In this document: piece by piece, positions 54,853 through 63,879 of the stretch
Numbering within the stretch: position 1 is the first letter of the stretch
Layout of the letters: every line of letters begins with the position of its first letter
NCBI GenBank assembly: GCA_021154325.1
Contig: JAJKIR010000118.1
Span: forward strand, 1-64,000
Source of the DNA: Gemmatimonas sp.
GTDB taxonomy: Bacteria; Gemmatimonadota; Gemmatimonadetes; Gemmatimonadales; Gemmatimonadaceae
Length of the DNA stretch: 64,000 nucleotides
Direction: 5' to 3'
Position numbers and translations under genes: made by a program
Notes under the pieces: generated by a model
Told to the model about the DNA's origin: nothing
The model's database searches: none
What the model saw: only the letters and a program-made list of their open reading frames with translations

Positions 54853-55745
54853 CGGATTGGACTCCCCTCGCACCCGGGTCGACCGAAGATCCGGCCGAAC
54901 GCGCGGCGCGCGAGAGTCAGCATCAGGTTCTGATCGACCTGCTCGGCGCGTACGCGGATCGCGAGCTTCCGCCCGAGACGACGTCGCAGATCGACGCGCA
55001 CCTCATCGGGTGCGTGCGCTGCCGGCGCGAGCTGGCCGTGCATCACGCGATGCGCCGGCGGCTTGGCGTCGAGCCACCGATCGCGGCTCCTCCGGCGCTC
55101 CGGGAGCGGATCGCGGCGGCGATCGCGGCGACGCCGGTTCCGATCTCGACGCCGGCATCGCGCCGCATGACGCTACTCCGCCGGCCGATGGTCCTCGCGG
55201 CGCTGGCCGTTGCCGTCGCGACGGGGGGTGTCGCGTCCACGGTGCTCGTTAGGCCTAGGGCCGAGCCGGCGGCAGTCGCGGCGCTGTCCACGAGTCCGAG
55301 CGCCGTGCCGCTGCTTCGCGATGTATTGGCGGATTATCGACGGGTCATGGCCAGCGATCTCCCCGGGCGCGCGCGGGATCTCGACGCCGTGCGGAGCGCG
55401 GTTCCCTTCCCGATCGAGCCGCTCAGTGGCACCGCCGTTAGGCTGCTCGCCGCGTGGACGACGAATCTCGCTGGAGAGCCGGCCGTGGTGCTCGCATATC
55501 GGTGGGACGACCGAATCCTGCTCCAGTACGTCGTGTCGGAGGAGCGGTTCTTCCAGCATTCGGCGCTGCGGCAAGCGGTCGCCGACGGTGGGCTACTCGC
55601 CGCGCGGGACGGTGCACAGGGAATCGTCGCGTGGCCGACGGCGTCCGCGGGGACGTTGCTGATCGCGGACCTTCCGCCCGAGCGCCTTCGCGTGATTGGC
55701 GGCGCGGCGCTACTGGCCCGAAAGGCGGCGCACGGTGCACCTTAG
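54849..55745 (+). CDS. anti-sigma factor with zf-HC2 domain, 298 aa
   Basis: The N-terminal zinc-finger anti-sigma domain has HxxxCxxC in SQIDAHLIGCVRCRRELAVHH (about residues 48-60). One membrane helix follows (MVLAALAVAVATGGVASTVLV), then an extracytoplasmic domain of ~170 residues. It overlaps the upstream ECF sigma by four bases, the usual arrangement of a membrane anti-sigma holding its cognate factor. Confidence 0.9.
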   Translation: MTDWTPLAPGSTEDPAERAARESQHQVLIDLLGAYADRELPPETTSQIDAHLIGCVRCRRELAVHHAMRRRLGVEPPIAAPPALRERIAAAIAATPVPISTPASRRMTLLRRPMVLAALAVAVATGGVASTVLVRPRAEPAAVAALSTSPSAVPLLRDVLADYRRVMASDLPGRARDLDAVRSAVPFPIEPLSGTAVRLLAAWTTNLAGEPAVVLAYRWDDRILLQYVVSEERFFQHSALRQAVADGGLLAARDGAQGIVAWPTASAGTLLIADLPPERLRVIGGAALLARKAAHGAP

Positions 55746-55807
55746 AGCCGGGGTGGCGCGCCGCGCGATCCCGCTCTCCGAGCGCATTCGCGCCGCGTCC
55801 CCGTCTC

Positions 55808-57187
55808 GTGAGTCTTCGCACCGCCCTTCTCTTCGCGCTTTCGCTTGTCATGGCCCGGTCCGTTGCCGGGCAGGGTCCGCCGCCGGATTCGGCGCGCCGC
55901 ACCACGGACACCCTCTCGCTCGATTCGCTGGTGGCTCGACTCGCTCGCGCCGAAGCGGCAATCGCGATCTTGCGCCAGCAAATCGCTGACGAGTCGGAGA
56001 GTGCCGTGCACACGCGATCGCGCTTTCATGTCGAGCTGTCGGCCCAGATGCTCACGAATGCTTTCGTGACGTCCGGGCGTGTCAACAACACGGACGTCCC
56101 GCAGACCGCGTTGCCGCCCGCGGCACCGGCAGCAACGCCACCTACGAATTCGGCGCTCGGGGTCACGCTGCGGCAGAGCCGTCTCGGCGCCGCAACGTCG
56201 ATCGACAATGTCGCCGGGGCCACGTTTGCCGGGGACATCGACGTCGACTTTTTCGGCGGCGTGCAGACCGGCTCCGGTGATCGGCGGCTCTTTCCCGAGC
56301 CACGGCTCCGAACGGCCCGCGCTCGCCTCATCTGGGCGACGACGGAGCTGATGCTCGGCTCGGATACGCCGTTGATCTCGGATCTGAATCCGTTGAGCCT
56401 GGCCTCCGTCGGCACCCCCGACTTTTCCGGTGCGGGGAATCTCTGGAATTGGCTCGGCCAGGTGCGGCTGACGCAGAGCCTCGGCTCGTTAGGCAGCGGA
56501 GCCGGTCGACTGCGATGGGCGATTCAGGGCGCAGTGATGACGCCGTTCGCGGCGCAGACCGCGCCCGGCGAACCCGATCTCGTCGACGCCGGCGAGCGGT
56601 CGACACGACCGGCGTTCGAGGCCCGGCTCCGCACGCAATGGGGCGACGATGCGGCAGGCGCGGCGACGGTCTCCGGCGCGCTGATCGGCAGCCGTGGCGG
56701 GGAGATCGGCATCGGGATGCATCGCGGATGGGTGGCGACGACCACCGGTGAGCTCAAGGAAAGTCACGCCGTCTCGATCGACGGCCACTTCATCATCGCG
56801 CCCAAGGTCGAGCTGCGCGGCGAAGGCTACATCGGCCGCCTGCTGCGCGGACTCGGCGGAGGCGCCATCGCGCAGAACTTCGGCGCGGCTCCGGCCGGTG
56901 CCCCACCCAACTCGTTAGGTCCGCCGATCCGGGACGCGGCGGGCTGGGCACAGGTCAATGTTCAACCCCTGCAGCCGGTGATTGCCGGCGTGGGCTGCGG
57001 CATCGACGCAACGCGCGCCGAAGACGCCGCAACGCGCCTCCAGAACACCGTCTGCGCCGCGCACGTGGACTGGCGTCCCGTACAGCCGCTCGTCTTCGGC
57101 ATCGAGTACCGGCAGTTCGGTACGCGGTACTCGACTGGCACCTACAGCGCGCGTCACCTCAATCTCATCTTCGGTTTCGAGCTTTAG
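55808..57187 (+). CDS. probable outer-membrane porin-like protein, 459 aa
   Basis: Signal peptide (LRTALLFALSLVMARSVAGQ), a short coiled coil (LDSLVARLARAEAAIAILRQQI), then barrel-like strands throughout (FHVELSAQMLTNAF, RARLIWATTELMLGSDTPL, VELRGEGYIGRLLRGLGG) and a terminal FGIEYRQFGTRY...LNLIFGFEL. The N-terminal coiled coil plus barrel resembles porin-type proteins. GTG 55808 is used. The gap to the cupredoxin ATG is only three bases. Confidence 0.78.
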   Translation: MSLRTALLFALSLVMARSVAGQGPPPDSARRTTDTLSLDSLVARLARAEAAIAILRQQIADESESAVHTRSRFHVELSAQMLTNAFVTSGRVNNTDVPQTALPPAAPAATPPTNSALGVTLRQSRLGAATSIDNVAGATFAGDIDVDFFGGVQTGSGDRRLFPEPRLRTARARLIWATTELMLGSDTPLISDLNPLSLASVGTPDFSGAGNLWNWLGQVRLTQSLGSLGSGAGRLRWAIQGAVMTPFAAQTAPGEPDLVDAGERSTRPAFEARLRTQWGDDAAGAATVSGALIGSRGGEIGIGMHRGWVATTTGELKESHAVSIDGHFIIAPKVELRGEGYIGRLLRGLGGGAIAQNFGAAPAGAPPNSLGPPIRDAAGWAQVNVQPLQPVIAGVGCGIDATRAEDAATRLQNTVCAAHVDWRPVQPLVFGIEYRQFGTRYSTGTYSARHLNLIFGFEL

Positions 57188-57190
57188 CAG

Positions 57191-57886
57191 ATGCATATCG
57201 CAGTGAAATCGCTTGCCGCCGCCGGCATGTTGTCCCTCGCCGCATCGATCGCGGCAGCCCAGGGGACCGTCTCAGGAACGCTCTCGCTGGAAGAACGGGC
57301 AGGAGCCGATCGCGGGGACATCCGCAGCGCCGTCATCTACCTGGAGCCGCGCGAGCGCGCGATCCCGGTGAACGACGTGCCCTCGATGCGTTCGCGAGTG
57401 ATCGCGATGCACGGCCGCGAGTTTCGGCCCCACGTCACTATCGTGCTGGCCGGAGGGAGCGTCGCCTTTCCGAACGACGATCCCTTCAGCCACAACGTCT
57501 TCTCCAACGTCGATCTCGGACCGTTCGATCTCGGGCTGTATCGGCGCGGAGCGACGCGCACCGCGACATTCGCGCGGCCCGGTGTGTATCCCATCTACTG
57601 CAACATCCACTCGATGATGGTGAGCTTCGTCGTCGCGGTGCCCTCACCCTGGGCAACGGAGCCGGATGACGCGGGCCACTTCACGTTGCGCGGCGTGCCC
57701 GCCGGGCGGTACGTGATCCATGCATGGCACGAGCACGGTGCGCGTGAGGTCACCCGCGACCTCCTCGTCACGGACTCGGGCGCGGATGGCGTGCAGCTCG
57801 CGATCGATGCGCGAACGTATGTCGAGGCGCCGCATCTGAACAAGTTCGGTCGTCCGTACTCGCTCATTCGGGATGACCGATACTGA
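57191..57886 (+). CDS. exported cupredoxin-like protein with C-terminal regulatory-like domain, 231 aa
   Basis: Signal peptide (SLAAAGMLSLAASIAAAQ). The type 1 copper ligands His101 (DPFSHNVFS), Cys137, His140 and Met143 (YPIYCNIHSMM) are all present, as in plastocyanin-like and MauL-like proteins. The C-terminal third looks like a carboxypeptidase-regulatory fold (GHFTLRGVPAGRYVIHAWHEHG). It could carry electrons or bind copper in the periplasm. The last 14 bases overlap the kinase gene. Confidence 0.88.
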   Translation: MHIAVKSLAAAGMLSLAASIAAAQGTVSGTLSLEERAGADRGDIRSAVIYLEPRERAIPVNDVPSMRSRVIAMHGREFRPHVTIVLAGGSVAFPNDDPFSHNVFSNVDLGPFDLGLYRRGATRTATFARPGVYPIYCNIHSMMVSFVVAVPSPWATEPDDAGHFTLRGVPAGRYVIHAWHEHGAREVTRDLLVTDSGADGVQLAIDARTYVEAPHLNKFGRPYSLIRDDRY

Positions 57887-60110
57887 ACGCGCAGCGCGCC
57901 TCACGGCGCGTGACCTGTGGCCGGCACGCAGCATGGCCGGCCGTGTCTTTCTCAGCACGGCGGCAATCGTCTGCGCGGTACTCGTCGCGGCGCTGGTCGT
58001 CGCATCGTACTCGGCACGGCGTGCCACTCGTGAGGCGGAGCGACGGGGACTCGAGCAGGCCGCGGACCTCACCGCGCAGCTGCTCGCCGGCCGCGGGCGC
58101 AGTCTCGCCGGGGGGGCGCGGGTATTCGTGCAGGGCCCATCGTTTCGATCTCTCGTGGCCCAACGACGACACGACGACATCCTCGATCAGGCGATCGAGG
58201 CCGCGGCGCAGCTGGAGGCCGATTGGGTCTTCATCACCGACGAGCATGGGGTGCTGCTCGCGAAGAGCGACGAGCCGGGCGTAGAGGGTGTCGCGATGGG
58301 TGCGATCCCGCTCGTCGAAGGAGCGCTCGAGGGGCGGACGACGTTCGGCTACGGCATCTCGCGCGACACCTTGCTCTTCCAAACGGTCGCGGTCCCGATT
58401 GTCGTACCGGGCTTCGCGCCGTTCGGCGTCCTGGTGGCAACGAAGCTCGTGGACCGGCAGATGGCGCTCGACGTCCGCGCCGCAACCGCGGCGGAAATCA
58501 TCTTCTACTCGCTCGACACGCGGGGAAAATCGCATCTCGTCGCGACGTCGCTCGACAGCGCGTCCGATGCCTCCACAGCCATTCCCGCGGCGGCGACGAC
58601 AGGCACCGACGCGCCGGCGCAGCCTAACGAGGATACGCTCCTGACAGCGACTCCGCGAGCGGCGCGAACGGCGGTGATCGCGGGCGCATCGTACGCGCTG
58701 CAGGGCGCGGCGCTCACGACGGCAGGCGGCGAGATCGTCGGCGGCTTTGTGGTGGCTCGCCCGGAGAGCGCGACGTCTGCGCAGCTCGCTGGCATTCGGC
58801 GGTCGCTTGTCCTTGCCGGCCTGTTCGGGCTCCTGCTGGCGCTCGGCGCCGCGTGGAGCTCGGCCGCCCGCGTCACTCGACCCGCGCGCGCGCTCGCCGC
58901 CGCAGCCGCGCGCGCGCTCGACGGCGAGTACGATGACGCTGCTCGCGTCGCCGAGGAAGCGACGACCCGCGCACCGTCCGCCGAAGTGAAAGCGCTGGGC
59001 GCGGCACTCACGGCCTTTCTGCGGGAGCTACGGGAGAAGCAAGCCCTCGGCGCGCTGGTCGAGCGCGTCGGCACCAATGAGGTATCACCTAACGAGTCAC
59101 GCGCGGACGCGGGCGACGAGCGGGTTCGTGCTGGGCGCGCGCGGACCATGGGCCGTCCCCGGACGTCGCTCGCGCCGCAGCTCACCGCCCTCGCCGGTTC
59201 GTTGACACTTCCCGCCGGGGTGCAGGCGCCCGGGGCGTTGATCGCCGACCGGTACGAGATTCAGGACGTGGTCGGGGTCGGCGGTACGGGGATCGTCTAC
59301 CGCGCGCTCGACCGCACGCTGGACGAAGCGATCGCGATCAAGGTGCTCCGCCCCGAGCTGCTCGCCGACGATCCACGGGCGCGCGAGGAGCTGAAGCAGG
59401 AGCTCCGGCTGACCAGACGCGTCTCGCACCGAAACATCGTCCGCACGCACGACTTTGGCGTGAGCCGGGGAATGCCCTACCTGACGATGGAGTACGTGGA
59501 GGGGACGTCGCTCGCGGCCGTGCTCGCGCGGCGCGGTCCTCTACCTTCCTCGGTGGTGCTGGCGCTGGCGAAGCAGCTGATGCGAGCGCTCGACGCGGCC
59601 CACGAACAAGGCGTGATGCACGGGGACGTGAAGCCCGCCAACCTGCTCCTCGCCACGGACGGCCTGCTCAAGGTCACGGACTTCGGGGTCGCCTCACTCA
59701 TACGACGCCCTGGCTCCGCCGCGACGGTGGAAACAGCGGCCGAAGAGTCGGCCGGGCCGCCGCGACTCGCGGGCGCGGTGGTCGGGACCCCCGAATACAT
59801 GGCCCCCGAGCTCCTGATCGGGGGTCAGCCCGACGTGAGCTCGGACCTGTACGCGGCAGGGATGGTTCTGCACGAGTGCCTCACGGGCAGCACCCCCTTC
59901 CAGGGTGATACGCCACGCGGCTTCCTCGCCCAGAAGCTGGACACGCCGAGGGAGACGCCGATTCCAGCGATCCCGACGGCCCGCACCGGACCCCGGCCCA
60001 CGCCGCGCCGGACACTCTCGGCCGTGATCGCGGCGATGATTGCGCCGGAACCGGCCGATCGCCCCGAGTCGGCGGCCTCGGTCTCAGCGCTCCTATCCCG
60101 GATCACCTGA
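57873..60110 (+). CDS. membrane Ser/Thr protein kinase with extracytoplasmic sensor and HAMP-like region, 745 aa
   Basis: Transmembrane helix near residue 25-45, a sensor domain (about 50-300, with a Cache-like middle such as ADWVFITDEHGVLLAKSDE), a second helix (LVLAGLFGLLLALGAAWSSA), a HAMP-like stretch, and a C-terminal kinase: VGVGGTGIVYRALD (G-loop), IAIKVL (Lys), MHGDVKPANLLL (HGD in place of HRD, so non-RD), TDFGVASL (DFG) and GTPEYMAPELL. Unlike typical bacterial PknB kinases, the sensor comes first and the kinase last. It overlaps the cupredoxin gene, linking it to that envelope protein. Confidence 0.92.
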   Translation: MTDTERAARLTARDLWPARSMAGRVFLSTAAIVCAVLVAALVVASYSARRATREAERRGLEQAADLTAQLLAGRGRSLAGGARVFVQGPSFRSLVAQRRHDDILDQAIEAAAQLEADWVFITDEHGVLLAKSDEPGVEGVAMGAIPLVEGALEGRTTFGYGISRDTLLFQTVAVPIVVPGFAPFGVLVATKLVDRQMALDVRAATAAEIIFYSLDTRGKSHLVATSLDSASDASTAIPAAATTGTDAPAQPNEDTLLTATPRAARTAVIAGASYALQGAALTTAGGEIVGGFVVARPESATSAQLAGIRRSLVLAGLFGLLLALGAAWSSAARVTRPARALAAAAARALDGEYDDAARVAEEATTRAPSAEVKALGAALTAFLRELREKQALGALVERVGTNEVSPNESRADAGDERVRAGRARTMGRPRTSLAPQLTALAGSLTLPAGVQAPGALIADRYEIQDVVGVGGTGIVYRALDRTLDEAIAIKVLRPELLADDPRAREELKQELRLTRRVSHRNIVRTHDFGVSRGMPYLTMEYVEGTSLAAVLARRGPLPSSVVLALAKQLMRALDAAHEQGVMHGDVKPANLLLATDGLLKVTDFGVASLIRRPGSAATVETAAEESAGPPRLAGAVVGTPEYMAPELLIGGQPDVSSDLYAAGMVLHECLTGSTPFQGDTPRGFLAQKLDTPRETPIPAIPTARTGPRPTPRRTLSAVIAAMIAPEPADRPESAASVSALLSRIT

Positions 60111-60200
60111 GGATCTGAACGAACCAGTTTACGGGCGGGAATAGTTCCGCCGCTCATGCCGTCAGCGAAGTCAGGGTGTGCTTCTCTTACCGAGGCTACC

Positions 60201-60773
60201 GTGACCGATTTGATGCATCCGGAGAAAGCTGCTCGCGACCGCGAATTCGACCGCGAAGCGCTGCCGTGGCTGGACGATGTTTACCGATTCGCCCTCTCGC
60301 TGACGCGGGATTCCGTCGACGCCGAAGACGTCGTGCAGGACACCTTTCTTCGCGCCTACAAGTCCTGGCACACATACGTGCCGGGGAGCGACTGCCGCCG
60401 CTGGCTGTTCACGATCTGTCGGAACGTCTTCCTGCGCTCCCTCGAGCGGCGATCACCGACGGTCGACTTCGGCGACAGTGAGGGTGACGCGCTTGCGAAT
60501 GGCGCAACCTTTCGCGAAGCGTCGCACGACACGAGCGACGATCTCTACGCGCGGCTCGACCTCGGACCAGCGATCGAGCGCGCTCTCGCCAAGTTGCCGG
60601 AGCCGTTCCAGTCGACGCTGATGCTCGTGGACGTCGAGGACCAGCCCTACGAAGCCGCGGCGACGATCCTCGGTATTCCGGTGGGCACGGTACGGTCGCG
60701 GCTGTTCCGCGGCCGCCGGCTGATGCAGGAGATGTTGATGACGCAGGCCCGCGACATGGGATACGCGAGTTGA
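60201..60773 (+). CDS. ECF sigma-70 family factor, 190 aa
   Basis: Region 2: LPWLDDVYRFALSLTRDSVDAEDVVQDTFLRAYKSWHTYVPGSDCRRWLFTICRN. Region 4: ALAKLPEPFQSTLMLVDVEDQPYEAAATILGIPVGTVRSRLFRGRRLM. These match the RpoE-like ECF layout. GTG 60201 is preferred because GAGG lies five bases upstream; ATG 60156 and ATG 60213 are alternatives. It follows the kinase gene by 90 bases. No anti-sigma of its own is adjacent. The TGA stop is inside the first heptamer of a 7-bp array. Confidence 0.9.
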   Translation: MTDLMHPEKAARDREFDREALPWLDDVYRFALSLTRDSVDAEDVVQDTFLRAYKSWHTYVPGSDCRRWLFTICRNVFLRSLERRSPTVDFGDSEGDALANGATFREASHDTSDDLYARLDLGPAIERALAKLPEPFQSTLMLVDVEDQPYEAAATILGIPVGTVRSRLFRGRRLMQEMLMTQARDMGYAS

Positions 60774-60867
60774 GGGTTGAGAGTAGAGAGTTGAGAGTAG
60801 AGAGTGAACTGCACACATTTACTCTTGGCACTTTCCGCTCTGCCCCCAACCCGCAACCCGCAACCCG
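60769..60867. repeat. 7-bp phased repeat array with inverted second arm
   Basis: Left part: GTTGAGG, GTTGAGA, GTAGAGA, GTTGAGA, GTAGAGA, GTGAACT (60769-60810). Right part: CAACCCG three times (60847-60867). The right units start 78 bases after the left ones (one base off the 7-bp phase in this register; CCAACCC at 60846 restores it). The right side reads as CGGGTTG on the other strand, close to GGGTTGA on the left, so a hairpin can form. Confidence 0.75.
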
Positions 60868-60868
60868 G

Positions 60869-63733
60869 TCACGCACCGCGCGGATCGGGCCGAACGGTGA
60901 ACGACTGCGTGTAGCTCTTTCCGCCGACCGTTAGGCGAGCAGTGAATGTGCCGGTGAGGGGAGCCCCCTGATTGCCGCGGCCGCCGGCGCGGCCGGCGGC
61001 GTTAGGCGGCGGCGCTACGGGATTCCAGACGAGACGATGCATTCCGGCTTTGGTCGAGAATGGCTCAGGCGTCGAGCGCCAAAGCGCGGAGACGTTCGGA
61101 ATTCCTCCCCCGCGCCCTCCCCGCCCGCCGCGACCACCCGGTTGCGGACCTTCGGCGCCGCTCTCGGCTGAAAAGGTGTGCAGCACCTCGCCATTCGCGC
61201 CGAGGATCTCGACGGTGACTGGGCCGGCGGCGTCCGACTTCAGGTAGTAGTCGATCACTGCGCCGTTAGGCGGATTGGTCGCCTGCGGCTCGTCCTTCTG
61301 GAGCGGCGTTCCATTGTCGCCGCCCTGCTGCACGTTGATCGCGTCGCCAGGCTTGAAGAGGTAAGCATCGGCGGCGAGGACGGCGGGCGTCACCTGGCGC
61401 AGGGAGCTGATGTCGTCGATCACCCAGAAGCCACGGCCGTGGGTCGCGACGATGAGATCGTTGCCGTAGATCTCGAAGTCGCGCACCGAGGTCACCGGCA
61501 GGTTGAGCTGTAGCGGCTCCCAGCTGTCGCCATCGTCGAGTGACATGAACGCGCCGCGCTCCGTGCCGGCGAAGAGCAAGCCGCGGCGCTGTGGGTCCTC
61601 CTTCACCGTGTGGACGTAGACGGCGGCGGGGAGGCCGCGGGTGATCTTCTGCCAGCTCTTGCCGCGATCTCTGGTGCGATAGATGTACGGTTCAAAGTCC
61701 TGAAGCTGATGTCGGTCGACGCTCGCGTACGCCGAGTTCACGTCAAAGTGCGACGCTTCCATCATCGTTATGCGACTCCACGCCGTCACCGCCGCTGGTG
61801 TCACGTTCTGCCAGGTCGCTCCGTCGTCCGCGGTGAGGTGTATCAGCCCGTCGTCGGTGCCGGCCCAGATCACGGGCGCCTGGAGCGGCGAAGGCGCGAT
61901 CGTGTAGATGACACCGCGCTTGCCGTTGCGGTCGATCCGGGCGGCGGCGGCGGCATCCAGGTTCGACGGGATGCCCGGATCCGCTCTGGTCAGGTCGGGA
62001 CTGATGCGTCTCCAGCTCTTCGCGCCGTCAACGGTCTTGAACAAATACTGATTGGCGTAGTACAGCGAGCGGGGATCGGCTCGCGAGAAGACGAGCGGCT
62101 GCGTCCAGTCAGCGCGCGCCGTTTCGCCATCTGGAACGGCCGGCTCCGCCGTGCCGCGGATGGCAATGTTCTTCTCGAGGTCCCAGTGCTGCCCAGTGCC
62201 GCCGAAGATGATTCCCGGATGCAGCGGGTCGCCAGCGGTGTAGCCGCTCTCGCCGCCGGCGCCGATCGGCTCCCAGTCGCGCATCGAGATCTCGGCGAAC
62301 TTGCCGCGCGACCGCACCGCGACCGCGCCGGAGTCCTGCTGAGCGCCGGTCACCCAGTAGGGAAAGCGATAGTCGACGGAGAGATGGTAGATCTGCGCGG
62401 TCGGCTGGTTCAGCCATGAGCTCCACGTGACATCGCGCGGATCCGGGGTGCGTGCGTTGCGGGTTACGATCGCACCCTGGTCGCTGGCGACGATCATCGT
62501 GTTGGGATCGTCCGGAGACACCCACACCTGGTGGTAGTCGTCGCCGCCAGGTGAGCCGCGGAGCGCGACCCAGGTGCGGCCGCCGTCCATCGAGCGATTC
62601 ACCGCCACGTTAGGCACATAGACGATCTCCGCGTTCTGTGGATCGACCGTCACCTTCTCGAAATACCAGCCCCGACCCCAGAGCGCCGGATCCGACGATA
62701 GGCGCGTCCATGTCTCCCCCGCGTCGTCCGAGCGAAAGAATCCGCCCTGCATGGGCGGCGCAGGCGGGGCACCACCACGCCCGGCACCAGCCGTGCCGTT
62801 AGGCGCGGCCGTCGCGGAGCCGGCTTCTGGGACGAGACAATCCACCACGGCGTACACCCGACGCGGATTGGTCGGCGCCACGGCAATGCCAGTGCGGCCG
62901 ATTCCCTCACCGGGCAGGCCCTTGGTCAGCTGCGTCCAGGTATCCCCACCATCGGTGGACTTGAAGATGCCGCCACCGGGTCCGTTGGTCGGCGCGTAGC
63001 TGTACCAGGGCGGCCGGCGTGTATTCCAGAGACCTGCGTAGACGACGTTCGGATTGCCCGGATCGATCACGACCTCGACCGCGCCGACGTCAGCGTTCCT
63101 GAACAACACCTTCTGCCAACTTTGTCCACCGTCGCGCGATCTGAAGACACCGCGCTCCGCGTTCGACGCGTAGAGGTGTCCGATTGCCGCCACAAAGAGC
63201 ACGGAGGGATTGCGCGGATCGACGGCGATCTTGCCGATGTGCTGGGTGTCGGCGAGACCAATGTGCGTCCACGTGGCGCCGGCGTCGGTGGACTTGTACA
63301 TCCCGTTCCCGAAGCCCGCGGAGTCGCGGAGTGTCGATTCGCCGCTGCCGACGTAAATCGTTTCCGGCGATGACGGTGCGACGGCGATCGCACCGACCGA
63401 CGCGATCGGCTGCGAGTCGAAGACAGGCGTCCAGATGCGCCCCGCGTCGATCGACTTCCAGACGCCGCCGTTCACGGCACCGAAGTAGAACTCGTTAGGC
63501 TTGCCCGGGACACCCGTCGCGGCGGCGACGCGTCCTCCGCGAAACGGACCGAGCATCCGCCAGTGCAAGCCGGGGTAGAGCGCCGCAACCTGTTGAGCCC
63601 CTGGGGCTGCCGCGTAGCGGTCGAGGCTGTGAATGATGCCGGGTCCCAAAGCTGTGACAGCGCCAAGCTGTCCGGCGCGAACGAGAAAATCGCGACGCGA
63701 GAGCGCGTCTCGTGCTGCTTTCGACTCGGTCAT
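60869..63733 (-). CDS. Tat-exported sortilin/VPS10-type BNR-repeat protein, 954 aa
   Basis: The N-terminal Tat-like signal SRRDFLVRAGQLGAVTALG is followed by two large propellers with many Asp-box/BNR motifs (SIDAGRIWTPVF, STDAGATWTHIG, SRDGGQSWQKVL, STDGGDTWTQLT, SDDAGETWTRLS, SMDGGRTWVAL, TADDGATWQNVT, SLDDGDSWEPL). The C-terminus is a beta-sandwich-like region with a Gly/Arg run (GGRGGRGGRGGG). Such proteins are annotated as sortilin-like or glycosyl hydrolase; catalytic residues are not evident. ATG 63733 fits the signal. Confidence 0.9.
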   Translation of the reverse strand: MTESKAARDALSRRDFLVRAGQLGAVTALGPGIIHSLDRYAAAPGAQQVAALYPGLHWRMLGPFRGGRVAAATGVPGKPNEFYFGAVNGGVWKSIDAGRIWTPVFDSQPIASVGAIAVAPSSPETIYVGSGESTLRDSAGFGNGMYKSTDAGATWTHIGLADTQHIGKIAVDPRNPSVLFVAAIGHLYASNAERGVFRSRDGGQSWQKVLFRNADVGAVEVVIDPGNPNVVYAGLWNTRRPPWYSYAPTNGPGGGIFKSTDGGDTWTQLTKGLPGEGIGRTGIAVAPTNPRRVYAVVDCLVPEAGSATAAPNGTAGAGRGGAPPAPPMQGGFFRSDDAGETWTRLSSDPALWGRGWYFEKVTVDPQNAEIVYVPNVAVNRSMDGGRTWVALRGSPGGDDYHQVWVSPDDPNTMIVASDQGAIVTRNARTPDPRDVTWSSWLNQPTAQIYHLSVDYRFPYWVTGAQQDSGAVAVRSRGKFAEISMRDWEPIGAGGESGYTAGDPLHPGIIFGGTGQHWDLEKNIAIRGTAEPAVPDGETARADWTQPLVFSRADPRSLYYANQYLFKTVDGAKSWRRISPDLTRADPGIPSNLDAAAAARIDRNGKRGVIYTIAPSPLQAPVIWAGTDDGLIHLTADDGATWQNVTPAAVTAWSRITMMEASHFDVNSAYASVDRHQLQDFEPYIYRTRDRGKSWQKITRGLPAAVYVHTVKEDPQRRGLLFAGTERGAFMSLDDGDSWEPLQLNLPVTSVRDFEIYGNDLIVATHGRGFWVIDDISSLRQVTPAVLAADAYLFKPGDAINVQQGGDNGTPLQKDEPQATNPPNGAVIDYYLKSDAAGPVTVEILGANGEVLHTFSAESGAEGPQPGGRGGRGGRGGGIPNVSALWRSTPEPFSTKAGMHRLVWNPVAPPPNAAGRAGGRGNQGAPLTGTFTARLTVGGKSYTQSFTVRPDPRGA

Positions 63734-63879
63734 GAGATCACCAAACACATCGCGTCAGGGGTCTGTCAATGATCGACACGCGCATTGCGCTTCTCAAGGC
63801 GTATTATTCGGAAGCGTTGTGAGCCTTCGAGCCGGAGCGCAGTCAAATACCAGAACGTGCCGACGGAGGACGGACGGGC

